This document shows, piece by piece, positions 47,755 to 56,928 of a stretch of 64,000 nt of DNA. The position numbers were made by a program, and so were the translations under genes. The stretch lies in the NCBI GenBank assembly GCA_965218625.1, contig CBDCLG010000009.1:1-64000 (forward strand), given 5' to 3'. Origin of the DNA: Bin5 sp965218625 (GTDB lineage: Bacteria; Chloroflexota; Anaerolineae; Caldilineales; Caldilineaceae). A model generated the notes under the pieces. The model searched no databases and was not told the origin of the DNA. It saw nothing but the letters and a program-made list of their open reading frames with translations. How positions within the stretch are numbered: the stretch's first letter is position 1; each line of letters begins with the position of its first letter.

Positions 47755-47857
47755 GGTTTTTTCCTAAGTCTTCCTTTAAGAGTGGATAGAGTTTATGGGC
47801 GAGCACCTCGCCCGTGTGCGGCGTAAGTCGAGCCCAAAGCGTTCCTCGCCCCGGTCT

Positions 47858-48607
47858 TCAGATCGTGGTATAACCGCCGTCGGCTACAAGGACCGAGCCG
47901 GTGACGAAAGATGCGTCGTCGCTGGCCAGGAAGAGGAGCGCTTGCGCAACTTCGACCGGCTCGGCGAAGCGTCTCATGAGATTGGCTTCGCGGTAAGGGG
48001 CCAGTTTCTCTTCAGGGATGGTCAATGTCAGCGGCGTGTTCATGGAGCCGGGGCAGACGACGTTGACGCGGATGTTGTCGCCGGCATGGTCGACGGCCAT
48101 CGAACGGACGAGCCCGATAACGCCGTGCTTGCTGGCGTTGTAGGAGGCCTGCAGGCCGTTGCCGACGAGGCCGGAGAGGGAGGAGATGCAGATGATGTTG
48201 CCTCCGTCCTGCCGGCGCATCTGGGCCACCGCGTATTTTGAGCACAAGAACATGCTTTTCAGGTTTGTATCGAGGACGAGGTCCCACTCATCTTCGGTCG
48301 TGTCGACAACGTCCTTGTTGACCTGGAAGCCGACGTTGTTGACCAGAATATCCAGCTTACCGAAGCTTTCAACCGTGGTGCGGGTGAGGCGCTCGGCATC
48401 GGCCGCTTTGCGCACATCCATTTCGACCAGGACGGCCTCGCCTCCCTGCGCCTCGATCTGATCGACCGTGTCCTGGCCGGCTTTTGCGTCGATTTCACCG
48501 ACCACGATCCGGGCGCCCTCGGCGGCGAAAAGGGCGGCAGTTGCTTGCCCGAGGCCCATCCCGCCGCCGGTGATGGCGGCTACTTTGCCCCGCAATCGAT
48601 TTGCCAT
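47858..48607 (-). CDS. SDR-family oxidoreductase
   Basis: A 249-residue classical SDR with ITGGGMGLGQATAALF (cofactor), NNVG, SSLSG and the YNASK catalytic motif; the C-terminus is FVTGSVLVADGGYTTI. ATG 48607 is preferred over a longer frame because of a GAGGTG ribosome-binding stretch upstream and the normal SDR length. It is the downstream partner of another SDR, 16 bases away. The substrate is unknown, likely a sugar or polyol. Confidence 0.9.
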   Translation of the reverse strand: MANRLRGKVAAITGGGMGLGQATAALFAAEGARIVVGEIDAKAGQDTVDQIEAQGGEAVLVEMDVRKAADAERLTRTTVESFGKLDILVNNVGFQVNKDVVDTTEDEWDLVLDTNLKSMFLCSKYAVAQMRRQDGGNIICISSLSGLVGNGLQASYNASKHGVIGLVRSMAVDHAGDNIRVNVVCPGSMNTPLTLTIPEEKLAPYREANLMRRFAEPVEVAQALLFLASDDASFVTGSVLVADGGYTTI

Positions 48608-48623
48608 CGTGTTTGCACCTCGG

Positions 48624-49421
48624 TCAATAGGGCAGGAGGCCGCCGCTGACGTTGTAGGTCTGGCCGGCCATATAGCTGGCGTCTTCGGAGGCGAGGAAAG
48701 CGACAACGTTGGCGACGTCTTCGGGCTGCTGGATCCGTCCCAGGGGCACGCCGGCGACGGCCTGCGCCTTGACAGAGCCGACCGGCACGTCCTGCATGGC
48801 GGCGATCTCGCGGTCGATCAGGTCCCACATCGGGGTATCGACGATGCCGGCGCAGACGCAGTTGACGAGGATGCCGTGTTCGGCGAGCTCGAGCCCCATC
48901 TGCTTGGTGACGGCGACGACGGCATGTTTGCTGGCGGCGTAGGCGCCCAGGGGCACGGCCTTGCCGGGCGCGATCTTGCCGGCGCCGGAGGCGTTGTTGA
49001 TGATGCGCCCGCCGCTCCCCTGCTCGATCATCTGGCGGGCCGCGGCCTGCGAGCAGAGCAACACGCCCTTGGCGTTCACGTTCATCATCGCGTCCCAGGT
49101 CGCTTCGTCGGTATCCAGCAGGGGCGCGACCGCGCCGATGCCGGCGTTGTTGACGAGGATGTTCAGGCTCCCCCAGCGCTCTGCCGTCTGGCGGACCATG
49201 TCATCGGCCTCTTTCTTGCTGGTCACGTCCACTGCCAGCGCCATCGCCTCGCCGCCCGCTTGTTGAATTTCGGCGGCAACATCCCCGGCAGTTGTCCTGT
49301 CCAGGTCGGCGACGGCTACCCTGCAGCCCTCGCGACCCAGACGCCGGGCGATGGCGCGGCCGATGCCGCGACCTCCGCCGGTCACGATGGCTACCTGTCC
49401 TTCAAGTTCGTAGCGCGGCAT
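48624..49421 (-). CDS. SDR-family oxidoreductase
   Basis: The 265-residue protein has VTGGGRGIGRAIARRLG, NNAGIGA, NNASGAGK and the YAASK motif, with a typical C-terminal segment (MAGQTYNVSGGLLPY). Its position, with a VOC protein upstream and a second SDR downstream, suggests a catabolic operon of several oxidoreductases. It resembles sorbitol/glucose dehydrogenase-type SDRs, but the substrate cannot be assigned. Confidence 0.9.
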   Translation of the reverse strand: MPRYELEGQVAIVTGGGRGIGRAIARRLGREGCRVAVADLDRTTAGDVAAEIQQAGGEAMALAVDVTSKKEADDMVRQTAERWGSLNILVNNAGIGAVAPLLDTDEATWDAMMNVNAKGVLLCSQAAARQMIEQGSGGRIINNASGAGKIAPGKAVPLGAYAASKHAVVAVTKQMGLELAEHGILVNCVCAGIVDTPMWDLIDREIAAMQDVPVGSVKAQAVAGVPLGRIQQPEDVANVVAFLASEDASYMAGQTYNVSGGLLPY

Positions 49422-49460
49422 GCTTCACCCTCCGCAGTTTTCTCGGGCAACCGGAGCGCG

Positions 49461-49934
49461 TCAATGCTCGCCGTTTTTGGTCTCGTAGGGCACCTGCATC
49501 AACTCGAGGATGTAACCGTCAGGGTCCTCGAAGAAGACGACATGCACGATGGCCCAACCGAGGTCGAAGCTGACCGGCTCCGAAACGAATTTGACGCCTT
49601 CGGCCTGCATCTCCTGGTAGGCCTGGGCGAGATCGGGCACGCCGAAGCAGATGTGAGAGTGGGCAACGTCGCCCAGCTTTCCGTCCGAGACCTTGCCCTG
49701 TGGCTTCACATATTCCTGAAGATCGAGCAGCATTCCGGGCGTCTCGGGCGCCTGGAGGCGCACGACCTGCATGATCACATCGTCCTTGCCTGCCATTCTT
49801 GAAATCGTTTCGCCTTCGAGCCGGTGGCGTTCGATCTCTTCCATGCCGAGCAGGCCCTTGTAGAAGGCCAGCGAGCGATCCATGTCGCTCACGGTTACAG
49901 AAACATGGTCCATCACGTTTACCGAACTGATCAC
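49461..49934 (-). CDS. VOC-superfamily protein (glyoxalase/dioxygenase fold)
   Basis: A 157-residue vicinal-oxygen-chelate protein with two beta-alpha-beta-beta-beta halves. VMDHVSVTVSDMDRSLAFYKGLLG opens the first, and the second holds the C-terminal metal-ligand segment DPDGYILELMQVP (Glu). These enzymes act as lyases, dioxygenases or isomerases on small molecules. The GTG start at 49934 has GGGAGG upstream. It overlaps no gene and lies 15 bases after the phytanoyl-CoA dioxygenase-like gene. Confidence 0.85.
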   Translation of the reverse strand: MISSVNVMDHVSVTVSDMDRSLAFYKGLLGMEEIERHRLEGETISRMAGKDDVIMQVVRLQAPETPGMLLDLQEYVKPQGKVSDGKLGDVAHSHICFGVPDLAQAYQEMQAEGVKFVSEPVSFDLGWAIVHVVFFEDPDGYILELMQVPYETKNGEH

Positions 49935-49949
49935 CGGTCAATTCCTCCC

Positions 49950-50729
49950 TTACGTTTCTGTTTCGAGTACGTCCAGCTCGGCCAGCCGCCTGATCCAGCG
50001 TTGGTGGCGCGGTGTATCGATTGAGCGCCAGTGTGGGCCGTACATCTGGCGGCCGGCGCTGGCAAAGGCCCTGTGATTTCCCCTCATTTGTTCCTGGATC
50101 GCGGCTGTGGCTTCGGGGGTATCCGGGTCTTCGTAGTAGACGACGACGCCCTGACGCCGGCTAATGGCTCCGCCGAAGGCTGCGTGCCAAAGGGCAACGT
50201 TGAAGACGAGGACATCGCCCGGCTGCGACTCGAAGGCGTAGGCCGGCAGATCGGCCTGCGCGAGGTTGTAGGTGGTCTCCGGTTCGCGGCTGATGCGGCT
50301 GTGGAAGGGGTCGTTGTGGGAGCCGGGGATGACACGCAGCGCGCCATTGTCGGCGGTCAGCGGGTCGGGATAGATACAGAACTTGACGGCGGTGTAGTTC
50401 AACGAGCCCGTGTCGGGGTGCCAGAGCGTATCATCGACGTGGTAGTTGCCGTCTACCGCGATTGCGATCGCACCCTTTCCCAGAAGCTGTTCGGCCACAT
50501 CGGCGAAGCGGGGGTCGTCGGCCAGGCCGGCGATGAAGGGCGACTTTTCCTCCATCAGGGAGGCGTAGTGGCGGCTCTTGCCGTCGTGCTTGCCGTCTTC
50601 GAGCCAGGAATCCAGCCCGGCGTTGAACTCATGGCTGTAGCGCGCCATCTCTTCGCGGGAAAGTAGCTGGCGAAAGACCAGAAACCCGAAATCACGGAAC
50701 AGTCTGAGTTGTTGTTCTGACAGTTTCAT
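49950..50729 (-). CDS. Phytanoyl-CoA dioxygenase-family oxygenase
   Basis: A 259-residue Fe(II)/2-oxoglutarate oxygenase of the PhyH type. The iron motif H-x-D appears in TLWHPDTGSLNY, the distal His in VALWHAAFGGA, with the 2-oxoglutarate Arg following. This family hydroxylates diverse small molecules, and copies are abundant in sponge-associated and marine bacteria. The probable promoter at 50890-50919 leaves a leader of about 150 bases. It is the first gene of a minus-strand group reaching to 47858. Confidence 0.88.
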   Translation of the reverse strand: MKLSEQQLRLFRDFGFLVFRQLLSREEMARYSHEFNAGLDSWLEDGKHDGKSRHYASLMEEKSPFIAGLADDPRFADVAEQLLGKGAIAIAVDGNYHVDDTLWHPDTGSLNYTAVKFCIYPDPLTADNGALRVIPGSHNDPFHSRISREPETTYNLAQADLPAYAFESQPGDVLVFNVALWHAAFGGAISRRQGVVVYYEDPDTPEATAAIQEQMRGNHRAFASAGRQMYGPHWRSIDTPRHQRWIRRLAELDVLETET

Positions 50730-51060
50730 TTTGTGTCTTTCGTTGAAGTGGTGGGCAGGAAAGATTCAACGCCAGAGGGGCGCAGGGAAATTCTCCGAGG
50801 CGACCGCCCTTGGGCACGTTGCCACTTGATTCGCCCGCAGCCTTGTTGAAGGTGGCCTTCAATGTCGCCAGCGCCTACAGATTCGCTTGAGTATAGCACC
50901 CTGCTTCGCGGACCGTCAAGCGGTCGAACGACATCTAGAGGCTCCCTTGCAGGCAATCGGAACAGCCTGCAAGGGAAACCTGTTTCATAACGCGCGCACC
51001 GCTCCACAGACCTCTTCAATTGCGCGCGGTTTGCTTTGCCATGGGTAGGAGCGCTGTGTC
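50730..51060. other. Intergenic with one promoter
   Basis: About 330 bases between the PhyH-like gene and a VOC gene, both on the minus strand. The promoter at 50890-50919 is the only feature seen. Confidence 0.5.
50890..50919 (-). promoter_or_regulatory. Promoter upstream of the PhyH-like gene
   Basis: On the minus strand, TTGACG (50914-50919) and TATACT (50890-50895) are 18 bases apart, a good sigma-70 match. Confidence 0.6.
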
Positions 51061-51510
51061 TCAGTGCTCGTACTCTTCCATCAGCTCGACCAGGTTGCCG
51101 TCCGGGTCGTAGCAGAAGCAGACGCTGACGGAGCCTTCGGTGAGCTCAAAGTTGACAGGGCCAGAGATGAACTCGACGCCCTGGGCGCGCAGTGCGTCCA
51201 CCGATGCATTCAGATCCTCCACTGTCAGGGCGAAGTGGCAGGAGCCGACCGAACCCATGGGGGTGATGTGCTTGTTTCCCGGTGGCTCGAAGAATTCGAG
51301 CAGGTCGAGCAGGATGTGGGGGGTGTCCGGGGCGGCCAGGCGCGTTGACTGGGCGCGCGCACCGTTGGTTCCGCCGGCCTCGTCACACTTTTCCCCTTCC
51401 AGCTGGTGCTGCTCCACCTGCCTGAGACCCAGCTTGCCGACATAGAACTCCAGGGACCGTTCGGTGTCGCTGACCGTGACTGCGAGGTGATCGACTGCTT
51501 TGACCTTCAT
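51061..51510 (-). CDS. VOC-superfamily protein
   Basis: A 149-residue VOC protein related to the one at 49461. The opening VDHLAVTVSDTERSLEFYVGKLG and the closing CFCYDPDGNLVELMEEYEH match that paralogue's layout, with His and Glu metal positions. It lies just downstream of the ribose-type ABC permease gene (37 bases), suggesting the substrate handled here is imported by that transporter; this is an inference. Confidence 0.85.
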   Translation of the reverse strand: MKVKAVDHLAVTVSDTERSLEFYVGKLGLRQVEQHQLEGEKCDEAGGTNGARAQSTRLAAPDTPHILLDLLEFFEPPGNKHITPMGSVGSCHFALTVEDLNASVDALRAQGVEFISGPVNFELTEGSVSVCFCYDPDGNLVELMEEYEH

Positions 51511-51546
51511 TTCGTGAATCTCCCTTCAGCAAGTGATGATGGTTGA

Positions 51547-52584
51547 TCAGATATGGCTACCGGAGGGTGTGCCGGGTTCGCTGCGGCTGCGTTCCTGCAT
51601 GGCCAACTGTGTGCGGCGGCGCTGGCGCTGTTCGTGCGTGATCTGGTCCAGCCCGACGGCGACGATCAGAGCGGCGCCCTTGACGATCTCTGTCCAGAAT
51701 GGGTTGACGCCGAGCGAGACCAACCCGCTGTTGATGACGCCCAGGAGTGCGACGGCGAGCATGACGCCGAGGATGTTGCCTTCGCCGCCGGTGAAGCGGA
51801 CGCCGCCGAGAATGACGGCTGTGATGACGTCGAATTCAAAGCCGACCCCAAAACTGGGCGACGCTGTCCCGTAGCGGCTGGCGGCCAGGACCGCCGACAG
51901 GCCGACGATAAGGCCGTTGATGGCGAAGGCGCCCAGGACGAGATTGCGTACGCGGATGCCGGCGGCTTCGCTTGCTTCCCGATTGCCGCCGATGGCGTAG
52001 AAATAGCGGCCGAAGGTCGTTTTAGAGAGGACAAAGTGGATGATGAGCGCCAGGCCGAACAGCAGCCAGACCGGCATCGGGACATCGAAGGGACGCGCCT
52101 GCCCCAGAATCGTGAACGGGTCGGGCACGCCGCGCACGGCAGCGCCATTGGTGGTCAAAAGGATGACGCCGCGCAGCGCGGTCAGGCTGCCCAGGGTGAT
52201 GATGATCGGCGACAGCTTCACGCGCCAGACCATGGCGCCGTTCAACCAGCCGAGTGCGCCGGCAAAGAGGATGCCGGCCAGCAGGGCCAGGGGCGCGGGC
52301 ACAATCTTGGCCAGCATCGCGGCGACGACCGCGGTCAGCCCGTACATTGCGCCGATCGAGAGGTCGACGTTGCCGCTAATGATCAGCATCGCGGTGCCCA
52401 AGGCGAGGATGCCGATGAAGGACATCTGCAGGGCAACGACAACAAAGTTGGCGAAGCTGAAGTAGCGGGGGCTGAAGATCGCCAGGACGATCAGCGCCAG
52501 CAACAGCGCCAGGGCCAACCCGATGTTACGGCCGCTGCCCTGGAACAGGCCGCCCACACGCGTTTTCGAAATTGATTCAGCCAT
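51547..52584 (-). CDS. Ribose-type sugar ABC transporter permease
   Basis: A 345-residue RbsC/BPD_transp_2 inner-membrane permease with about eight to ten hydrophobic segments. Typical motifs are MSFIGILALGTAMLIISGNVD-like and the family segment GGVRFTGGEGNILG. ATG 52584 with GGAG upstream is chosen; a frame open to 52626 would overlap the ATPase gene. It follows the ATPase gene at 52596 and should pair with the duplicated binding proteins at 53504 and 54865. Confidence 0.9.
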   Translation of the reverse strand: MAESISKTRVGGLFQGSGRNIGLALALLLALIVLAIFSPRYFSFANFVVVALQMSFIGILALGTAMLIISGNVDLSIGAMYGLTAVVAAMLAKIVPAPLALLAGILFAGALGWLNGAMVWRVKLSPIIITLGSLTALRGVILLTTNGAAVRGVPDPFTILGQARPFDVPMPVWLLFGLALIIHFVLSKTTFGRYFYAIGGNREASEAAGIRVRNLVLGAFAINGLIVGLSAVLAASRYGTASPSFGVGFEFDVITAVILGGVRFTGGEGNILGVMLAVALLGVINSGLVSLGVNPFWTEIVKGAALIVAVGLDQITHEQRQRRRTQLAMQERSRSEPGTPSGSHI

Positions 52585-52595
52585 TGGCTCCGATT

Positions 52596-53354
52596 TCACC
52601 TCTGGAACGACAGGCCCATCATGCATGCGACGATTTCCTCGTGGTCGGTCTCGGCCAGGGGACTATCGAGCGTGGTCTGTCCCTGCCTCAGGGCGACAAC
52701 CCGGTCGGCCACGGCGAACACGTCGTCCAGATTGTGGCTGATGATGATGACGGCAACGCCCTGCCCGGCGACGCGCTGGATCAGGTCGAGGGCGGCTTTT
52801 GTCTGGCGCACACCGAGCGCGGCGGTGGGCTCGTCGAACATGATCAGGCGGTTGGCCTTTACCAGGGCGCGGGCAATGGCCACGGCCTGGCGCTGGCCGC
52901 CTGAGAGACTCCGAACCGGGATGGCGTAGTCGTCGAGAGAGGCCCCCACCTCGCCGATGCGGCGCTGCGCCTCGGCAAGCGCCTGCTTCTCGTCGATCAC
53001 GCGCAGCGGTCCGATGCGGAAGCGGAGCGGTTCCTGACCGAGCATGACGTTGGCGGCGGCGCCGAGATTGTCGGCGAGGGAGAGATGCTGGTAGACGGTC
53101 TCGATTCCCAGGGTGCGTGCGTGCCCCGGATTGAGGTTCTCGACCTTTTCGTCGCCGATCCAGATCTCGCCATCATCGGGCGGATAGATGCCGCTGAGGA
53201 TCTTGACGAATGTGCTTTTGCCGGCGCCGTTGTCGCCGACAAGGGCCACGATTTCGCCGGGGTGCAGGTCGATTGAAAAGTTGTCGAGGGCCTGCACGCC
53301 GCCAAAGTACTTAGTGATTCCGACACAGTGGACCAGCGCATTATTTTCGGTCAT
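52596..53354 (-). CDS. Ribose-type sugar ABC transporter ATPase, single-domain
   Basis: The 252-residue ATPase has Walker A GDNGAGKSTF, the signature LSGGQRQAVAIARAL and Walker B RLIMFDEPTAALG. E. coli RbsA carries two such domains in about 500 residues. Here there is one, as in FrcA-type systems, so two copies per transporter would be expected. It precedes the permease by 11 bases and follows the binding protein at 53504. Confidence 0.92.
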   Translation of the reverse strand: MTENNALVHCVGITKYFGGVQALDNFSIDLHPGEIVALVGDNGAGKSTFVKILSGIYPPDDGEIWIGDEKVENLNPGHARTLGIETVYQHLSLADNLGAAANVMLGQEPLRFRIGPLRVIDEKQALAEAQRRIGEVGASLDDYAIPVRSLSGGQRQAVAIARALVKANRLIMFDEPTAALGVRQTKAALDLIQRVAGQGVAVIIISHNLDDVFAVADRVVALRQGQTTLDSPLAETDHEEIVACMMGLSFQR

Positions 53355-53503
53355 CGATCGCTCCCGGAGCCGAACGTATCCGGTGAAGCCCGGCGCGACA
53401 GCCCCGCGCGGTCATACTGCGGGGCGGCCGCGGCCAGAGTCTGTGCTTCCGAACCTCTCCATCGACGACGGGCCGGCGGAGAGGGGTCCTGCAGCTCGAG
53501 GCG

Positions 53504-54634
53504 TTACTGCGACGGCGTCATCTCCGCCTCGTCGCTGTACCGCATCACGTTGGGATCGTCGTAGAGATGCTGAAAGTCGGGATCCTGCGGCCCGGCGACG
53601 ATCTTCTGAACCTCTTCCAGGTTTTCAGCCGTTACCAGCAGACCTCGCTGCACGCGCGTTGGCGGCACTTCTTCGCCGCGCAGGCAGCGCTGCATATCGC
53701 GCATCCACTGGGTCGAGCTGTAGGGGAAGAGGTAGGACCAGGTTGCCTGGTAGATGCCGCCCTTGGCGATCTCGTCCAGGACAAGGTTGGTGCCGTCGGC
53801 GCTGCCTACAAAGAACTCATTGGGATCGTCTTTGCCCGCTTCCCGGGCCGCAGTGTAGGCGCCGAATCCGGGATCATCCCCAAAGCCAAGCAGGACTTTA
53901 ATGTCGGGGTGCGCTTGTAGAAGGTTGGCCGCGCCGGCCGAACCCAGCTCAATCGTGTTGGCCTCCACCTGGCCGGCGATGACGGCGTTATCCGCATTTT
54001 CCAATACGCCGTCTATCAGACCCTGCGTGCGTTCCATCAGCAACGGGTCGGCGCGATTGCCCAGAATTCCGACCTGTACTTCCTCGGCGTCGCCGTAGTT
54101 TTCCGCAATCCACTCGGCGGCGAACTTACCGACGTGGTAGCCGCTGAAGTGCTGGTCCAGCCCCACGTTCTGGGTGGCGCCGGTGATGGGCGAGGCGCTG
54201 TGGTTGAACATGCAGATGCCCTGCTCGGTCCCCCGCGCAACGAGGTCGTCCATGCCTTCGGGCGTCAGCACGAGGAAAAAGATGCCGTCATACCCCTGGG
54301 CGATAAAGGCCTCGATGTCGCCGAACTGCTTGACTGCGTCGGCGTTGGCATCCACGATCACCAGGTCGATATCATTTTCCGGCTTCTCGGCCTCGCGCTG
54401 CATGTCGGCGTAGAACTCGACCAGAATTTCGACCTGGATTGGACTCGAGAGCCCCACCTTTTTGTCCGCAAGCGTGTCCATCTCTTCGGCGGCAGGTTCA
54501 GCGGGGGGCGCGGGCATGACGCAGCCAGCAAGCGCCAGGGCCAGAATCAGGAGCAGCGGCCAGAGGAGTCCCCCTGGCAATCCCCGGCGTGAACGTGCTT
54601 TGGCATCGGTCCGCAACAAAAGGTTGTGTCGCAT
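53504..54634 (-). CDS. Ribose-type ABC solute-binding lipoprotein, copy A
   Basis: The 376-residue protein starts at ATG 54634 (AGGAGAGG upstream). It has a signal peptide with lipobox LALAGC and a periplasmic-binding-protein fold of the RbsB type (EFYADMQREAEKPENDIDLV; QGYDGIFFLVLTPEGMDD). It is nearly identical to copy B at 54865, with differences clustered in the mature domain. The adjacent ATPase and permease genes make a complete importer. A frame open to 54715 is part of the duplicated leader and is not the start. Confidence 0.92.
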   Translation of the reverse strand: MRHNLLLRTDAKARSRRGLPGGLLWPLLLILALALAGCVMPAPPAEPAAEEMDTLADKKVGLSSPIQVEILVEFYADMQREAEKPENDIDLVIVDANADAVKQFGDIEAFIAQGYDGIFFLVLTPEGMDDLVARGTEQGICMFNHSASPITGATQNVGLDQHFSGYHVGKFAAEWIAENYGDAEEVQVGILGNRADPLLMERTQGLIDGVLENADNAVIAGQVEANTIELGSAGAANLLQAHPDIKVLLGFGDDPGFGAYTAAREAGKDDPNEFFVGSADGTNLVLDEIAKGGIYQATWSYLFPYSSTQWMRDMQRCLRGEEVPPTRVQRGLLVTAENLEEVQKIVAGPQDPDFQHLYDDPNVMRYSDEAEMTPSQ

Positions 54635-54707
54635 GATCCTCTCCTTTGGGATTTCAAAGAGCGACTCACTCTTGTCCATTCGTAAGACACCTCCGATCGT
54701 GTGCATT

Positions 54708-54779
54708 TCAGTCAAGGTTGTCCCCGCGCCAGCGCGGACACCTTGCCGGGCCTTCGCCCAGTTGTCGTGAAGGCCGCTG
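54708..54779 (-). pseudogene. Remnant of an SDR gene's 3' end (duplication scar)
   Basis: On the minus strand, the 24 codons before TGA 54708-54710 read QRPSRQLGEGPARCPRW...GDNLD. They align in frame with the last codons of the intact SDR gene ending at 56069 (QPSARQLREGAARYMSS...GGNFD). The same order of SDR tail, intergenic leader and binding-protein start occurs in both copies. Confidence 0.75.
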
Positions 54780-54864
54780 GTTCGCGGGCAAGCCTCGGGC
54801 GATCACCAGCGGTGCGGCGGTGATAAAGCATCAGCAGTGCGGGGTGCTCCTGCAATTCAACGCC

Positions 54865-55995
54865 TTACTGTGTGGGCGTCATCAGCGGTTCGTCGCTGTA
54901 CTCCATCACGTCCGGGTCGTCGTAAAGGTACTGATAGTCGGGATCTTGCGGCCCGGCGACGATTTTCTGGACCTCTTCCAGGTTATCGGCGGTCACCAGC
55001 AGTCCCTTCTGCAGGCGGGTCGGGGGTACGTCTTCGCCGCGCAGGCAGCGTTGCATATCGCGCATCCACTGGGTCGAGCTGTAAGGGAAGAGATAGGACC
55101 AGGTGGCCTGGTAGATGCCGCCCTTGGCGATTTCGTCCAGCACAAGGTTGGTGCCGTCGGCGCTGCCGACAAAGAACTGGTTGGGGTCCTCTTTGCCGGC
55201 TTCACGGGCTCCGGTGTAGGCGCCAAAGCCGGCGTCGTCGTTGAATGACAAGAGAACCTTGATGTCGGGATGGGCCTGCAAAAGGTTGGCCGCGCCTTCG
55301 GCGCCTGCGTCCATGGTGATGGCCTCCACTTCGCCTGCGATCACGGCGTTGGGGGCATTTTCCACTACGCCGTCAATCAGGCCCTGCGTGCGTTCAGAGA
55401 GCAAGGGGTCGGCACGGTTGCCCATGATACCGACCTGAACTTCCTCGGCGTCACCGTAGTTCGCAGCGATCCACTCGGCGGCGAAATTGCCGACCTGGTA
55501 GCCGCTGAAGTGCTGGTCCAACACCACGTTCTGGGTGCTGCCGGTGATGGGCGATGCGCTGTGGTTGAACATGCAGATGCCCTGATCGACGGCCCGCGCG
55601 ACAAGGTCGTCCATACCTTCCGGTGTCAGCAGCAGGAAGAAGATGCCGTCGTAGCCCTGTGCCATAAAGGCTTCGATGTCGCCGAACTGCTTGACCGCAT
55701 CGGCGTCGGCATCGACGATAACGAGGCCGATGTCGTTTTCCGGTTTCTCGGCCTCGCGCTGCATATCGGCGTAGAACTCGACCAGGATCTCGATCTGGAT
55801 GGGGCTGGAGAGCCCAACCAATTTGTCCGCGAGCGTCCCCATTTCTTTGGCGGCCGGTTCAGCGGGCGCTACAGGCATAACACAGCCGGCCAGCACAAGG
55901 GCCAGAATCAGGAGCAGCAGCCAGAGGGATCCCCCTGGCAATGCCCGGCGGGAGCGTGCGTTGGCATCGGTCCGAAACAAAAGGTTGTGTCGCAT
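54865..55995 (-). CDS. Ribose-type ABC solute-binding lipoprotein, copy B
   Basis: The second 376-residue binding protein, the same length as copy A, with an identical MRHNLL start, a lipobox (LVLAGC) and the same RbsB-type fold. Many substitutions lie in ligand-domain segments (for example VDADADAVKQFGDIEAFM versus the copy A equivalent), so ligand preference may differ. It shares the ribosome-binding site and leader of copy A and lies 74 bases from the SDR stop at 56069. Confidence 0.92.
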   Translation of the reverse strand: MRHNLLFRTDANARSRRALPGGSLWLLLLILALVLAGCVMPVAPAEPAAKEMGTLADKLVGLSSPIQIEILVEFYADMQREAEKPENDIGLVIVDADADAVKQFGDIEAFMAQGYDGIFFLLLTPEGMDDLVARAVDQGICMFNHSASPITGSTQNVVLDQHFSGYQVGNFAAEWIAANYGDAEEVQVGIMGNRADPLLSERTQGLIDGVVENAPNAVIAGEVEAITMDAGAEGAANLLQAHPDIKVLLSFNDDAGFGAYTGAREAGKEDPNQFFVGSADGTNLVLDEIAKGGIYQATWSYLFPYSSTQWMRDMQRCLRGEDVPPTRLQKGLLVTADNLEEVQKIVAGPQDPDYQYLYDDPDVMEYSDEPLMTPTQ

Positions 55996-56140
55996 GGTCC
56001 TCTCCTTTGGGTTTTCAAAGAGCGACTCACTCTTGTCGATCCGTCAGACACCTCCGGTCGTTTGCGCTTCAGTCAAAATTTCCCCCACCGCTGCTCATGT
56101 ACCTGGCCGCGCCTTCGCGCAGCTGGCGGGCGGAAGGTTG
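54865..56140. repeat. Tandem duplication unit, copy B
   Basis: Contains the second binding-protein gene, the matching leader, and the genuine 3' end of the intact SDR gene. This copy is probably the original arrangement because its SDR gene is complete. Confidence 0.75.
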
Positions 56141-56887
56141 AATTGCGGTGGCGCCGCCGTCTACCATCAGCACGGCGGCGGTGATATAGGAGGCCTCATC
56201 GCTGGCCAGGAAGAGGATGGCGTTGGCTACCTCGGCGGGCTCGGCGAAGCGGGAAAACATCGTCATTGCGGCGTAGGGTGCGACGTTTTCGGCGGGCGTG
56301 CGCGCCATCATGGGCGTGTTCATGCCGGTGGGACAGACGACGTTGGCGCGGATGCCGTCTTCGCCGCAATCCTGGGCCAGGCAGCGCGCGAGGCCGATTA
56401 CGCCGTGTTTTGAGGTGTTGTAGTCGGCCTGCATCTCGTTCCCCACAACGCCCGACATTGAGGAAACGAAGACCACGCTGCCGCTGCCCTGGCTGCGCAT
56501 GGCGGGGATCACGTATTTTGAGCAGAGGAAGGGGCCTTTGAGGTTGATCCGCATGACGCGGTCCCACTCCTCTTCCTCGATGTCGGCAATATTCTTGCCG
56601 CTGCCGAAGGTCGCGGCGTTGTTGACGAGAATGTCGATGCGACTGTATTCGGCGAGGGTTGCCGCGGCCATTTGCTCAGCGCCGGCGGGGTGGCTGAGGT
56701 CACCGACAACGGCAATGGCCTCGCCGCCCTTGTCCTCGATGGCACTGACCGTGTCGCGGGCAGTTTCCGGGTTCAGGTCGGCGACGACGACTTTGGCGCC
56801 CTCGGCCGCGAACAGCAGCGCTGTCGTCCGGCCAAGCCCCTGCCCGGCCCCGGTGACAATCGCCGACTTGCAATCCAGTCTTCCCAT
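56069..56887 (-). CDS. SDR-family oxidoreductase
   Basis: A 272-residue classical SDR with VTGAGQGLGRTTALLF, NNAATFG, SSMSG and the YNTSK catalytic motif. Its C-terminal extension (QPSARQLREGAARYM) goes beyond the usual SDR end and is the part copied into the remnant at 54708-54779. It is co-directional with the binding-protein genes and the MBL gene upstream. Confidence 0.9.
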   Translation of the reverse strand: MGRLDCKSAIVTGAGQGLGRTTALLFAAEGAKVVVADLNPETARDTVSAIEDKGGEAIAVVGDLSHPAGAEQMAAATLAEYSRIDILVNNAATFGSGKNIADIEEEEWDRVMRINLKGPFLCSKYVIPAMRSQGSGSVVFVSSMSGVVGNEMQADYNTSKHGVIGLARCLAQDCGEDGIRANVVCPTGMNTPMMARTPAENVAPYAAMTMFSRFAEPAEVANAILFLASDEASYITAAVLMVDGGATAIQPSARQLREGAARYMSSGGGNFD

Positions 56888-56928
56888 CGGTTCACCCTTT
56901 CCGACCTGGTGCGGCCGCGCTGCCGGCG

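Larger units (their letters stand above)
53504..54779. repeat. Tandem duplication unit, copy A
   Basis: The unit holds the binding-protein gene, its leader with the GAGCGACTCACTCTTGT motif, and the SDR-tail remnant. It corresponds to 54865-56140 in the same order. Divergence between copies is substantial at the DNA level, so the event is not recent. Confidence 0.75.

Noticed and set aside
48468..49802. Open frame of 444 codons on the plus strand
   Set aside because: Antisense to an SDR and a VOC gene.
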